From NCBI RefSeq assembly GCF_004193775.1, contig NC_041009.1, positions 46,555,534 through 46,619,533 of the forward strand: a DNA stretch of 64,000 nucleotides, given 5' to 3'. The DNA is from Glycine soja (Eukaryota > Streptophyta > Magnoliopsida > Fabales > Fabaceae). Position numbers and translations under genes: made by a program. Of the stretch, positions 20,990 through 34,298 are shown one piece after another; position 1 is the first letter of the stretch; the number at the start of each line of letters is the position of its first letter. The notes beneath the pieces were generated by a model. That model was not told the DNA's origin and did not search any database. It saw nothing but the letters and a program-made list of their open reading frames with translations.

Positions 20990-23162
20990 CTCATGCCAAA
21001 CAACGTCGTCCTCACTCTCTTCTCTTCTCTTCTCTAGACACTCAATTTTCCTTCCCTCAGAGGAAAGCATTCATTGTTAATGGTAACCCATTTTTCCTTT
21101 CTGTTTTGTATAAATTATAGAGATATCAGATAAGTTTGTTGTTTTTATCTTTCTTAATTTCTCTGATGCTTTGTTCTTATTCATCTATGACTCGCAAATG
21201 GCCTCTGTGTGGGAACGGAATTTAAATTTTTGTGAATCTGAGTTGAACGCCCCTGTCAATATCGTGAATTTAAATTTGATTTATAACGTGATGGTAGTTG
21301 TGTATTAAGTGTTTGATAAAATGCCAACTTTAGGTGATCGTTTGCAATGTGAATATGTTTATTTGCGTGTTAGGAACGAGAGTTAGTTAGTTATAAGTTT
21401 GTTACTCGTTGAGTTGTATTACTTGGTTTATGTACTTTGGTTTAAGCATTCTTGAGTTAAAAGATCAAAGTTATTATTATTCACAAACTCTGAGTTTTCG
21501 CTCTCTTTACTTTGTATTACATTTCGTCCATCTCTCTTGGTTTTGGATATTGCTTCGTTGTGGGCCCCCTTTGGTTTGAACCTGTGCTGATTACATAACA
21601 GTAGGGTAGCCTTTTCTTTAGTGTTATTAAGTTGACTTTAGAACATTTTAGTACTTTCTGTTTGTCTTGCGAGTTGTTCATTTTAATCTTCTGATTCGGT
21701 TTGAGATGCATCATGGATGCTGGTTGCCTTATGGTTTGTGCGAATATGTTTGAAGCAAGTCACACTGACCTAGGATAGCATCTTGGTAGTTTAGACAACA
21801 TTATTTGATAACTGGTGGGTTAAGAGGTGTATGATATGTTGTAAATTGGTTATGACTTTAAATGGAAGTGTTTTTCCCCACAATTTTGCATTTGTGATTT
21901 TAACAGATCCTTTACATAAGTTGATTTGTCTGTATTATTATTGGTGTGTTCTCTATTGCACTGTACAAACAGAATTTTGGTAGTATTTTTCATAAGCTAT
22001 TTGAGTACGAATTTGGTTAGTTAGGTGATTAATTACCAGTAGTAAATATGGGTTTGTTTTTTAATCAAAACTTTTACCATCATTCTTGTATGATGTTTAC
22101 TCCCATAATTTTTATGTTTGGTTTTGTAATTGGTTAGATCCGTTTCAGTGCATTTTGCAATATGACTCTGGTGATTAATGTTTGGTCCTATTTTCCATCT
22201 CATCTTGCCATAGCTTGCTGATTCATCGAAGTGAATCTGTGTATCTAGAATAGGAATGGCTGTTGAAACTTTCATTTTTGTGAAATTTTCGTCTGGTTAT
22301 TCTCATGAGCATATAGTTTTATTTCCCTTCTTTCTCCAACTTCAACTTAGAATAACTACAGTACTGTGTTGTGTGTGGGTCAAAGTTACATAACAAAGAG
22401 AATATTGTGCATGAATAAGGAAGGGAATAAAGCAAGTGAGAAAACATTTGAATGGGTAATTTTGGTGGGATCCATGTTATGCTGCAGGTCAGCGTTATGG
22501 CCTTGTCTGAGCTGGTTTATGTGAGTTAATGTTCATTAAACAAAATCTCTATAAATTCATACCAAGAGATATATTTCAAGGCTTCTATCACTTATTCAGC
22601 ACTGTTTTGTTATTTCCTTCAGATGAACACTTAGCAGTTTAAGTTCATTTCCTTGCATGTGCTTGCTCAGACAATGGATATAGATGTTGTATCTTCATTG
22701 TTTTACTTGTGTGTTTAGAGGTACCTCTAGACTCAACAGTCATTAATATTAACAGTGCTACACTGCTACCTGATTATTTTTGCTTCCACATCCAGTATAT
22801 AATTTGCATCACAATTAATTCATAGGTGTTTTTATAATGCACACAATGGAAATAAAATCTAAAACCTATATGAACTGTGGGTTTCTTGGTATGTCTGTTC
22901 TGAACTTCAGAAATAATTATGGCCAGATGCAAATCCAGTTAATGTGCTCTACCTGAGAGAAGATTGCTCTGGTGAAAATTGTTATATGACTCTACATGCT
23001 AATTGCAATTTTAATTGCCTGTGAATTTTGGACATCAAATTCTTTCATTAATTATGCTTTCTGATTCTTTAAATTTATTTTTCCTCCAACTATAATTTTA
23101 TGCCTAGATGAGTTCTTATGAAGATAAGATTTTCTCCATATTCTTTTGCTTATAAATTTGCA
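20990..23162 (+). other. Probable promoter-proximal exon and long leader intron of the DUSP12-like gene
   Basis: A CT-rich stretch (about 21005-21060) resembles a plant 5' leader. AATG^GTAACC near 21081 is a candidate donor, and AAATTTGCAG at 23153-23162 is a good acceptor 38 bases before the start codon. The T-rich sequence between looks like an intron. About 21480-21975 resembles the leader intron of the UGT pair. No coding gene is seen in the stretch. Confidence 0.5.
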
Positions 23163-23200
23163 GTGCATCAATCACAATATCATTTGATCATTTAATACAA

Positions 23201-23681
23201 ATGGCTGAAGCTGGTAGCTCTCAGACGGAGACAACGACCAAACCTCCTCAACTTATATACCGGTGTAAGAAATGCAGAAGAATTGTTGCTTCAGTGGAAA
23301 ATATAGTTTCCCATGAGCACGGGAAAGGAGAATCAAGCTTCAAGTGGAAAAAGAGAAGCAGTCAATCCTGGGAAACGGAAAAGCAATCAGTTGATTGCAC
23401 CTCAGTATTTGTTGAGCCCATGAAATGGATGCAAGCAGGTACTTGTAAAATTCCCCTCATATTTTATTTGCCATAAAATATTTTGTCAAACTTCACACTA
23501 ACACTGGATATGGATTGGATTTGAAGTACACGAAGGTCATGTGGAGGATAAACTTCTCTGTATGGGTTGTAATGCTCGTTTGGGTAACTTCAACTGGGCC
23601 GGTATGCAGTGCAGCTGTGGAGCCTGGGTTAACCCTGCGTTTCAGCTGCATAAAAGCCGATTAGATGAGTGCAATATGTAA
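23201..23681 (+). CDS. DUSP12-like zinc-binding protein without phosphatase domain
   Basis: Exons 23201-23438 and 23527-23681 join across an 88-base intron (GCAG^GTACTT, TTGAAG^TACACG) to give 130 residues. The product resembles the Arabidopsis protein annotated as a probable inactive dual-specificity phosphatase-like protein (At4g18593). It matches the C-terminal zinc-binding part of DUSP12/Yvh1, without the catalytic CX5R domain. Cysteine pairs are seen at YRCKKCRR in exon 1 and at LLCMGCNARLG and MQCSCGAW in exon 2, suitable for binding zinc. VEPMKWMQ and GAWVNPAFQLHKSR are family blocks. Yvh1 acts in ribosome maturation through this domain; whether the plant stand-alone form does the same is inference. 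It probably has a long 5'-UTR intron. Confidence 0.88.
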
Positions 23682-25560
23682 ACCAATCACCTTGCATTCC
23701 TAGAAGACCAGAGCTAGAAAAATTTTAGGTTATCCTTTTTGTGAACAAAAGACATATGGCAGCTTAGCTTGGAAGATTGCATTGTACAACTTCATGCTAG
23801 TTTTTGAATGAAACATACAGTAAATGGTTCTTATCATACTAATCTGCAATATAAGTTCCTCTTTTTTTTCCTTCTGTTTTTTCACCATTAAAATTTTCAT
23901 TTTTTCACCATGTTCAGATGTAATGACTGGCATGTCAAAAGTGATACCACGATGTATGTAATTTGGGTCATGATAGAGGAATAAGAATTTTTGTAATGGA
24001 AATTATTTGGACTTCAATATCGTTCACAAACTATCAACTTATTGAGCTAGTAGCTAGACGAAAAAATTAATAATAACTTGAGAGGACTTAATTATAAATT
24101 TTTTAGTTTGAATAAAATAATAATTTCAAAACTAATATGTGAAAATCATTTTTCTTATTCTGTATGAAAAAAAAACTAGATCCTAAGGAAAGATACTTCT
24201 AGGCGTCCGCTAATAAAACTGCACTATTTTGATCAGCATGTGAAATTCATTTGGGTCAAACTTTTTTTGGTCATGGGTCAGACTCATAGCAGTTTTGGAA
24301 AGAGACAAATTTTAGTTAAAATGTTAAATTCAATAATTTTTTTGTAATAAAACTGTCTGACAGGTGTCCATTTTTTAAAGGTTCAACGGACTGTTAGGCC
24401 TCCAACTTTCGGAGGAAATAACACTGCTCTAAAAAAACCCTATAAAAATGCTCTTATTCAAGATTAGTTCCTATAAATACTCATTTAAGATAAATATTCA
24501 TTTATAATCTATAACATTAATAAACGCAATAGCGTAATTTGATCTTCACATTTGTTTAGTTGTTTTTGTCCCTTAACTAATTCTACAAACTCCCCTCAAA
24601 TTTAAAAAAAAAAAAAAACTAATTCTACAAACCATGTAACTAAATTCAATTTCAACCCCTATGACCTGCTACTACTTCTACTTAAACTCCACCATAGTAA
24701 AAGAGAAGAAGGATATGACATATTATTTCCTTCCATTGTTATTAGCTTTTTAACTTAATTATATAAACAAAGTTCTTGAAGAAAAAATTATAATGATTAT
24801 GATTCAAACTTCAACAACAAATTAAAATCAAACTTTATGATATTGAGTTATTTAAAAATATTTAATTGTTTTCCTAATGCATGAACAATTTACAAAATAA
24901 TATTAACTATTTTTGCTACTATTGCATACACCAAAAGAAGTTAATTTGTCAAATTTAAAATTGTTAAAATCCTATTTGAAACTATGACTCAAGGTAGATT
25001 AAAGAAACTTGTTTTGATTTCTATTGAATATGATTATTTCAAAATTGATTATCCACAAATTATTATTGATTTTGTCACAAAAATGCAAAATAAAATTTAA
25101 ATGATTATGAGGGTATAATTTTTCAGTTCGCTCATGCCACTAAAAATATCAGTACCTACCCCGATGGATATCAAGTTTTTTACCTTGCAATTGGATCCTG
25201 AGATTAACTAATATTTGTTTTTTGACTGGCTGAGATTAACTAATATATTCCCATGAACTTAGAATGGACCACAATTAAATAAGATAAAAAAAATTAACGA
25301 ACAAGTAATATAGTTATGATCCTCACATATAACAGAAATTTCAAAAGAAGGCGAACAAACAACCCAATGATTAAGCATTCCTGTCATTAGATTCTACAGT
25401 TTTAAAAATATACAAAACAACCACCAATATAGCCATGGTGTATAGATGCCTAGCCTAGTAGTTCAGAGGATATAAGTGTTATTCTCAAATCCAATGGTGT
25501 TATCTTAGGCAAATAAAGGATTATCTAGTAAACTAAGCACTATGAACATCAGAACAATTC
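23682..25560. other. Intergenic, AT-rich
   Basis: The 3' UTR of the preceding gene probably ends within the first 300 bases. The rest is low-complexity AT-rich sequence with no gene visible. Confidence 0.6.
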
Positions 25561-25569
25561 ATCATATTA

Positions 25570-26620
25570 AAAGGGACATTCTTACCATTCCTAGTATAAA
25601 AACTAAATTAATTCAAAAAACAAAATCTAAAGAGTCCATGGCATCATTTAGACTATTTGTCTTTGTAAATAAAAAATGTTGATATCAATCCATCCAGACC
25701 TACAAATGACCTTTTTATACTTATCAGAATTTCTTTCTAATAAAATTCAAGAACAGCAGAACAAAAACTCATCAAAATGAAAGGAAGCATGCTACAAATT
25801 AACACTAAAGCAAATCACATCTCATACACTTAACTAAAAAAGAAAAGGACATATAACATCTAACATAATAAGAAATGTAAACCATCCATTTTACATACAA
25901 GAACACGATATTGAGTTCACATACAACGTATGGAATTATCACCTTCTATCTGTCATCATTACAAATAGATAAATAAGACTGCAGTAGTTGGTTTTTAATG
26001 TATATATCATGACTACCAGTTGTACCAAAATCAAATGTTAAACCTAAAAAAAAAGCCATTATCCATTCCTGTGGCGAATTTTTTTTTTTACATGAGAGGG
26101 CCATAAAAACCGTAGTACTACTTTCTTATGCCACTGTAAAGTTGATAATATATATGTGCAGTGGAAACCACAGAGGAACTAAAAACAAAGTTCGTTAATC
26201 GCGGTGGTGTACCTGGACGACGAGCAGTGATAAATAAACACAGCATAAATCCCAATTATTGGCAAAAATAGAATCGAAATGTAGCGTTTTGAGCGCGGGC
26301 AGGTGAATGGACCCAATGGTGGTGTACCTGGACGACGAGCGTTGTGCAGTTGAAGACGCTGCTCGGAAATTCGAGGCTGCTGAACGACGACGTTTAGCCA
26401 TGACTCTATGTGGGAGTAAGAGAGGTCGTTGCGGTCTCAGAACATGCTGGAGTTGAAGCAGAAGCGCGTGAGGGGATGAGTGAGTGAATGGCGGTGTCGG
26501 CGAACGTAAAGAAGGAGGAGTAGGGTTTGTCGTTTTGGAGAAAGGCTTTGTCGTCGAGGTCGAGGTCGTCGTCGTCCAACGCGCTCAGCTTGTCCTCCTC
26601 TCCCATTCTGCGATTCAGGG
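25570..26620 (-). repeat. F-box tandem unit 1 (3' flank plus truncated gene)
   Basis: About 25570-25890 matches 30628-30920, and about 25860-26200 matches 27310-27600 by eye. The non-coding flanks were therefore duplicated along with the F-box genes. Confidence 0.65.
26195..26606 (-). pseudogene. F-box/LRR pseudogene 1 (truncated)
   Basis: It starts MGEEDKLSAL like the intact copy, but the F-box itself is missing: the sequence jumps straight to DLDDKAFLQNDKPYSSFF. A frameshift and a stop follow, after which homology resumes in another frame (NDLSYSHIESWLNVV-like). A later remnant reads IHLPALKTLHFDS, an LRR-region block. The FBD part is absent. A 23-base direct repeat (26203-26225 and 26318-26340) sits in the 3' end. 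Confidence 0.75.
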
Positions 26621-26629
26621 GAAGGCGCG

Positions 26630-27309
26630 CTGAGAAAGGTAGAGTAGAATAACTACCTTCTCTTTCTTCTTCTTCTTTGATGTTTTTTTATAACCATTTT
26701 TTTTTTTTTTGTCTTGTGAAAATAAAGTACAATTTCATTAAAATCACTTATGATATATTATTAAATTCTATCCAATAAGATGATTTTTTTTTTGGACATC
26801 TTATCTTATATAGTTTAATAAATAAATAAATAAATAATGATATCTTGATCTTTTTTTGTGAATATTTTGATCGTATCTCAAACAGTTAATTAATACTTTT
26901 AAGGTTAAATTTTACTTTTACTCTTATTTTATCTTTTTAGATTGATCTATCATCTTAAAAAAATTAAGTTTAATTCTTTATTTATTTACCCTATTTTTAA
27001 AGTGGCTCCAAATAATTATTTTCATGGAAGACATTACATTCAACATTAAAAAAAATAATAAATTGACATTTTTGGTTGATTTTAATCCTTTAATTTTTAA
27101 ATTTGATTTTTTTTTAATGTGAATTTTATGACAGTTTAAAATTACTTGCTAGTGATTTTGAATATCACAAAATATGATTTCTTATAATTTAAACTAAAAG
27201 ACTAAATTAAATTGATTTGAAAAATTAAAAAACTAAATTGAATAAAAAATAAATTAAAGAACCAAACCCAAAAAATAAATTAAATGACTAAATAATTAAT
27301 TTAACCAAC
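26630..27309. other. AT-rich spacer with a possible MITE
   Basis: GGTTAAATTTTACTTTT near 26903 and AATTAATTTAACC near 27293-27305 are roughly complementary and could be the ends of a ~400-base element lying between two F-box units. It has no gene. Confidence 0.4.
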
Positions 27310-28204
27310 ATATAACATACTAGGAAATGTAAACAAATCAATTGCGTGCAAGAAAACAATAATGGTTGAGTTCAAATACAAAGCATGGAATTATCTCCTA
27401 GTACAATTTGGAGGAAAAATCAAATGCTAAACCTAAAAAAGCAATTATCCTGTCCCCTACCAAAAGAAAAAAAAACATATTTTTACAGGAGAGGGGCATA
27501 AAAACCATGGTGCTATATTTTCTTGTGCCACTGGAAAGTTGAAAATATGTGCAGAGGAAATTACCAACAAACTAAAAACAAAATTAACCATATAGTATTC
27601 TTAGTTTACTTTATCTTCCCTTATATCTTTTAAACACAACTTTCTTGAATGAGCACTCCGCTAAGTTCCAAGTCAATCGCTAACTTCAAAAGCAAATGCA
27701 TAACCTTTTGTGTCAAACATACATGCTAGCTAGTCGCACCTAACTGAAATTTCAATAGAAGTGGGAGAGGAGAAGGGGGTTGAGGAGCCACAAGAAAATA
27801 ACATATTCTAAGCAGTTTGTATCTTAGGTCAGCCTCAGTGGTAATGAGTTCAAAAATATTTTGAGGTTAATTTAATGATCCACATTGTAGACATGCTGAA
27901 GCATACTCAAAGTTCAGAGCTATAAATCCAGTCCTATGTACTGAATAACAAACAGATTAAATACAAAATGAAACAGATGAATAGCAAAATAGACACTAAA
28001 TGAGTTAACCTATATTGTACACACAAACACAAATATGTGTAACCAAAATTAGATTTAATATGTAATATACTATATCACAAGTTCATAACAATATACTACC
28101 AATCCTCCAAAACCATGAGTCGCATTTTATGTAGAAGCCAATAAAAAATGTAATCATCCGGAAACAATTGCACTACCTACAAGCCTATCAATTACCATCA
28201 TTCA

Positions 28205-29180
28205 AATAAAAGTTTGAAAGTCGAATTGCCACTCTGGCACATGGCCAATTTTTGTAGCATTTCAAGGTTGTATCGTCGATTTGAGGAATATCTCTTGTAG
28301 ACTGTCATGATCTGTAAAGCTCTTGAATTCTGCATTATATATTTTGCAAATTGCAGCTCTCATTCCTTGCCTTCATAATTCTTAATAGTGCACCTTTTAA
28401 GTCTCGTAGCAATGCATTTAGGAACATATTGTGGGCAAGCCCAAATCTTCGGACGAGACGAGTGCAAAGACAAAAGCTTATTAAGAACAAAAGTTTGAAG
28501 CTTGGGGCAATGCTGTAGCATTTCAAACATCAAATTCCATATAATATTGCTCCTAAAGTTGAGCTCCAAACGAATCAAATTATGAAACACAGGAAAACAC
28601 TATTGGTGACGCTGCAAAAGTTGTAAAGACAACATGAATATTCAGGCAATATTTTAGTACTTGTTTATCTAAAAAAAGAAAACAAATCAGCAAACCTCTA
28701 AGTAACACTGGCGGACCTCCAGTCATGTGAGGGTGTGCACTTGCATCCCCTCATTTTTTAAAATTTATCAAATTTGTAAATAAAATCTTATATTTTTATA
28801 TTTTATTTCATTTATATTTATATAATTGAATTCACTGATTTTATTTTTTATAATTTGTATCCATTGACTTAGGATTTAGGATTCGTCACTGTTAAGTAGA
28901 ACCACAGATACTTCACATTACACACCACCTTGAGAGAAATCTCGAAGCCATCGTTATGACAAATATATATCTGCCCTCAGCAACTTGGGCATGCTCAGTT
29001 AAGGAAGGAGGAGTAAGGTTGTCGTCGAGGTCGAGGACGGAGAGCCGCACCGCCTGCCCGCCAGCACTTCGAGAGAAGGCTAGCTTGTGGCGATGGCGTT
29101 AGTATTTGGGAGGAAGGACAGAATGTGACATAGCACTCTGTTGGGTAAGCTGATCAGTGTGTCCTCCTCCCTTTCCATTC
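28205..29180 (-). pseudogene. F-box/FBD pseudogene 2 (internal deletion, several stops)
   Basis: The N-terminus near 29180 reads LISLPNRVLCHILSFLP, a clear F-box, then stops after NAIATS. It jumps by deletion to a MPKLLRADIY block near 28960 that normally follows the LRR part. The second exon (about 28608-28205) encodes the C-terminal FBD region, including MFHNLIRLELNF, EMLQHCPKLQTFV and ELQFAKYIMQNSRALQIMTV, with an in-frame TAG near its start and a TGA after NYEGKE. A hAT-type MITE sits in its intron. It cannot make a full protein. Confidence 0.8.
28706..28891. mobile_element. hAT-type MITE, copy 1
   Basis: It starts CACTGGCGGACC and ends ATTCGTCACTG, which are near-complements. The 8-base flanks CTAAGTAA and TTAAGTAG share six central bases. 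It is clearly related to 58122-58304. Confidence 0.7.
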
Positions 29181-29229
29181 TCACACTTAATACAATAACC
29201 ACCTTCTCTTTTCGGACTCAATTTCTTTC

Positions 29230-29924
29230 CATTCTGAATATAAAAATATAATTTCATAAAAATCGGTTAATATATCATAATATTAAATAAAAGCATTGCT
29301 ATAATCATAAAAAAATAAAATAAAATACAATGTCTTTATTTTATTTTAAAAATTATAAGCTCATTACAACAAAAAAAGCCACATTGGATCCTACAAGAGC
29401 TTCGAGGATTCCCAAAGAGCACATGAACAACAACTTCCGTGGCGTGATCAAAGATATCATTTAGATGAACAAAATAAAAGTTAAAGAAACATAAACATTG
29501 TTACATTAATTATTACAAAATTTAAAAGTTAACAATAACAGAAAGGTTGTGGACAGAAAATTGAAAAAAATGACTAAAATAAAATCTTTCGAAAATGTAA
29601 AAGATTAAAATAAAATTTTTAAATATTAATGTATCAAAATAAAATTAACCTATATTTTAATGGAAAACACTTGTTAAATAAAATATTTTAATGGAAAACA
29701 CTTGTTAAATAAAATATTAAATATATCTAATAATTAGTACGTATTTTATTTGGTGTGTTTTGTATGATAAATATTTTATGTAATTAAATTTTATCATAAA
29801 TAAATATTTTTAATAGGAGTCTTAAAACCAATCAAATCGTTTTAAATAGGTATAAAAAACAAAAAAGGATAAAACTGAAAAAACAAAAATTGAACAAATC
29901 GCATTTTGTACTGCGGGTTGATTC
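29230..29924. other. AT-rich spacer
   Basis: It contains two tandem copies of a 31-base phrase (ATTTTAATGGAAAACACTTG, about 29654-29715). No gene is visible. Confidence 0.6.
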
Positions 29925-30570
29925 AATTTCCAATTTCTACTGTGAAAAATGAATAAAATTAAACCAAATCGCTCATTATAAATCGATAGCAATGAAATCA
30001 ATGGAACACAAATTAATGAAATGAAAAACTAAATACAAATCTATAAAATCAAAATTGAAACACAAATCAATGAAAAATAAAAGCAAAACATAAATTGTAG
30101 CAACAAAATTTGAGAGTAGAAATGCACAAAGATGAGAGAGGGGGGGAGGGACGAACCTAATCGCCAACAAGAAAGAGGGGGGTGGCTATGATGAACTAAG
30201 AGCATTAAGTCAAGGGATCGAGTGTAGAGCTGTAGAGAGAGAATACAATTTCCAGTTCCTATTGTGAAAAATGAATAATATTAAACCAAATCCCACGTTA
30301 TAAAACGATAGCAATGAAATCAATGAAACACAAATTAATGAAATGAAAAACGAAACACAAATCAATGAAATGAAAAGTGAAACATATATTGTAGCAACAA
30401 ACCCTAATTTGAGAGGAGAAATGCACAAAGATGGGGGAGATGAACCTAACCACCCGCAAGAAAGAGGGAGGCTATGATGAACTAGGAGCACTGAGTCGAG
30501 AGATCCAGCGTAGAGCTATAAAGAGAGAACACAATTTCCAGTTTCTATTGTAAAAAACGAAATTAAACCA
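29925..30570. repeat. Tandem repeat of ~310 bp, two copies and a partial third
   Basis: Each unit runs from a TTTCCAGTTYCTAYTGTG-type phrase through AATGAAATCAATG-rich sequence and AAATGCACAAAGATG to GTAGAGCT. Units begin near 29930, 30248 and 30535. The open frames here are products of the repeat and carry no recognised domain. Confidence 0.75.
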
Positions 30571-33427
30571 AATTAGGGGTGAAAACCAAAATAACACCAT
30601 AAACAAATAGGACTTATTGAAGAGGACATTCTTACCATTCTTAGTCTGTGAAAACTAAAATAACACCATAAAAAAAATCTAAAGAGCCCATAGCATCATT
30701 TACACATTTGTCTTGTAAAAAAGTTGAAATCAGTCCACCTAGACTTGCAAAATGGGCTACCTTTTCTACTCTATCAGAATTTCTTTCTAATAAAATTTCA
30801 ACAACAGAACACACCTCATCAAAACAAAAGGAAGGATGACCACAAATTAACACCAAAACAAATCACACCTCAAGAATTTAACCAAGAAAAAAGTAAGACG
30901 TATAGCATACTAGAGAATGTGTAATAGTTGGTTTTTAATACAGTATACCATGACTACCAGTATTCTACATCTGCTTTATTTGCTTTTAAAAATAGCTTTC
31001 TTGAATGAGCGCTTATTTAAGTTCCAAGTCAAATACAAACTTCAAAGCAATAGCATAACATTTTGTGTCAAACATGCATGCTTGCACCCAACTGAATTTT
31101 AATAGAAGAGGTGGTGGAGGATAAAAGCAGTATGAGGAACTAGAAGAAAATACTCAATTCCAAGTGGTTGCTATTTGGGGTCAGCCTTGGTGGTTATGAG
31201 CTCAGAACAAGTTAGAGGTTAACGACCTACCTTGTAGACATGCTGAAGTATACTCAAGTTAGGAGATCTAAATCCAGTCCTATCTACTCAAGAACAAACT
31301 GGCCAAATACCAAGCAGATAAATAGGAAAATGGACACTAAATGAATTAACCAATATTATACACACAAATATGAGATAACAAATATTGATTTAACTAATAT
31401 ATATCATAAGTTCATAACAAGCCTAACAACACTCGAAAATAATGAGTTGCATTAATGTAGAAGCCAAACTGAAAATGTAATCATCCAAGAACAATTTGCA
31501 CCTATCTAGAAGCCTATATATGTAATCATATAAATAAAAGTTCGCAATTTGCACAGCTCCTCAGAAACACCATCAATTCTTGTAGCTTTTCAAGCTTGCC
31601 CAGCAGTCCCAAAGATTCAAGGAATAAGTAATGCTGATGCTGTAAATTGTGGATTATGGATTGTCAAGGTATGTAAAGTTCTTGAATTCAGCAATATATT
31701 TCACAAATAGCAGCTTGCAGACCTTGTCTTTATAATTCAGAACAGTGCACTTTCTTAGCTATGAAGAAATGCATTCAGGACCATACTCTGTATAATACCA
31801 AACCTCGCGAGAATACCTTTCAACAGGAAAAAATTAGGCACAAAAGTTTGAAGCGTGGGGCAATGCTTGAGCATTTCCAACATCAAATGCCAGTTCATAA
31901 ATCTCCCAAAGATGAGCTCCAAATGAATAAAATTGTGAAACCAAGGAAAGCGTACTTGGTGGTTGATCAGTGACTGTTTTAAAGACAAAACATGAAAAAT
32001 ACTGGTGACATTTTCTAATAGAAGATTGCTAGTATCAATGTTTTAAGACTATTTTCTTGAAACACACTCTTCTATAATTTAAAACCTTGGCCTAAATTAA
32101 TGGGACTCGCGTAAAATTCAACCACTAAGAGAGCGAGTCCAAAAGAGAAGAAATCATTGTACCCAAGTTTATTAACTTTTTCTTGTTGAGAAATTCGGTT
32201 ACTTGGAGATTAGTTGGATTAAATATCGGTAGTGTAGCAATTTCGTCGCGTTTCTTGATATCGGGGACAATTAGGGTGGATGCGGTCCCAATCACAGTCC
32301 CAGACCGCTTTTTAAAACCTTTTGCAACTAAGGAATGAAGCCAAAAATTGTTTATCTAAAAACGAAAACAATTTAACAAGAAAAGTAAAAAGTTTTTTTT
32401 TTCGTTTTGCATTCATACCTAGACAGAATCGTAGATACTCCACATTACAAAGTGCCTCCAAAGGAATCTCAAACCCGTAATTTTCATAAATATTAGCCCT
32501 CAGCAACTTGGGCATGCTCTGAAACTCTAGAACAACTGAGTGGGGAGAAATTAAAACCTTAGTCGCTTTGCAAATCCTCTACAATGGGGAAGATACCGGG
32601 TCTCCAACATCCTAGCATCATCCAAAGGCGGAGTTTTGAGCTCTGGCAAGTGTACGGACTCAACACTGTTACTGTCCACAAACAACCGACACAGCTTGAG
32701 AACGACGAGCGTTTTGTAGTTGAAGATGCTGCTCAAAATTTGGAGCAGCGCCAGACTGTGATTTCGCGGTGCCTCGATTTGGAGGTGTTTGACGTCAAGC
32801 TGAACAACGATGGCGTTTAGCCATATGTTGAAATGGAGGAGGTCGTTTTGGTTTCGGCACACGCTGGAGTTGAGGTGGAAGTGCGTGATGGAGTGGGAGG
32901 GGTTGCGAGAGAGAATGGCGACGTAGGCGAACGTCAAGAAGGAGGAGTAGGGTTTGTCGTTTTGGAGAAACGGTTCATCGTCGAGGTCGAAGGCGGGGAC
33001 GGAATGCCACAACGGCTTCCAGCGCTTGGAGAGAAGGCTCGTGGCAATGGCTTCGTGAGTTGGGAGAAAGAGGGAAATGCTAGGTGCACCTATCAATTTT
33101 TATGAATGGGTCATTTTGTCCTTTAACATAAAATTATAAAAAGCACGAATTTCTTTCCAAAGAAACACTTTTTTCGAACAGCTTCTTCTTCTCTTCCGTG
33201 AACCTGCTTCTTCTTCTCTTCTCCGTGAACCTGCTTCTTCTCTGCGAGGCGCGCCAAGGTTGTCTTCTTCTTCTCCGCGAACAGGTTAGTCTCCCTACCC
33301 TTTGTTGTAATATGCAGCATTGTTGTAGCAATGGAACCTTAGGATAGTTACCTTAGGATAGTAACCTTAGGGTAGAAGACGAGAGTAGAAGACGCCGGAA
33401 AAAATGGGAAAAAGGGCTCACGGCAGA

Positions 33428-33578
33428 GGCTTCCGGAAGAACCTGTTCCGGAAACTTTCCGGAAGAAGTGTTCTTCCGGAAGTTACTAAGGCTCATTCCG
33501 GAAGAAGTAGTTCCGGAACTACTTCTTCCGGAATGAGCCTTAGTAACTTCCGGAAATCCAACATTCTCATTCCGGAAC
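33428..33578. repeat. Left TTCCGGAA cluster with an 82-bp perfect palindrome
   Basis: About nine TTCCGGAA-type motifs fall in ~150 bases. Bases 33474-33555 are a perfect palindrome: 37-base arms around a central TTCCGGAA at 33511-33518. Confidence 0.92.
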
Positions 33579-33704
33579 TTCTTCCTCCTATACTTAAAAT
33601 TTCTTCCAGAAACAGCTTTTTACTGGTTTTCTTCTCTAAAAACTAGCCAGAAAACGCAAAAAATATCCATAAATGCGTACTTTCGACGAAATAGGAAGAA
33701 CAAC

Positions 33705-33800
33705 GACTAACAAAACTTCAAATACGGAACACCTGTTTCACAGGGACCACCAAATCTTCAAATACGGAACACCTACTTCACGGGACCACCAAATCTTCAA
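33705..33800. repeat. Short tandem repeat, ~45 bp unit
   Basis: GGACCACCAAATCTTCAAA and GGAACACCTRYTTCAC phrases occur two to three times inside the MULE. Confidence 0.75.
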
Positions 33801-34298
33801 AGCTACACAGCGTGGAAAGCAATAGCAAGAAAACGAAAGAAAGCAACGAAGGATGGAGCGCAGTAAGAAATGGAAGCGTGAAGCGCAGTAAATTTAAAGA
33901 AAATTACATAGGGCAAAATCGTCATTACATATGCATTAAATATTATTTTATTTTTACTTATTATTATAAAATGAAAATTATTTTTTCTTGACATTGTTAT
34001 AAAATAATAATCATTTTTTATTATATATTAACTTTTGTAATACAAATTAAATGTTATCATAATAAATATTTTATATCTTTAATAAAATATACGAATTAAT
34101 TAATTTTTATGATTTAAATTATACTAAATTGTCACACGAATTAATATTTACATTTACATGCACGTAAAAAAATTACAAATATTAGTCATAATTATGTTCA
34201 CTAATTATTTATGTATAATAATATTAATTATTTTATAACTTAGTTTATTCATTAAAATTAAATTATTAAAAAAATATCATTTTTTTTTAAAAAAAATT

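Noticed and set aside
29976..30491. Two hydrophobic minus-strand frames as small membrane proteins
   Set aside because: They are both copies of the same ~310-base tandem repeat and differ by frame-breaking changes. No family match.
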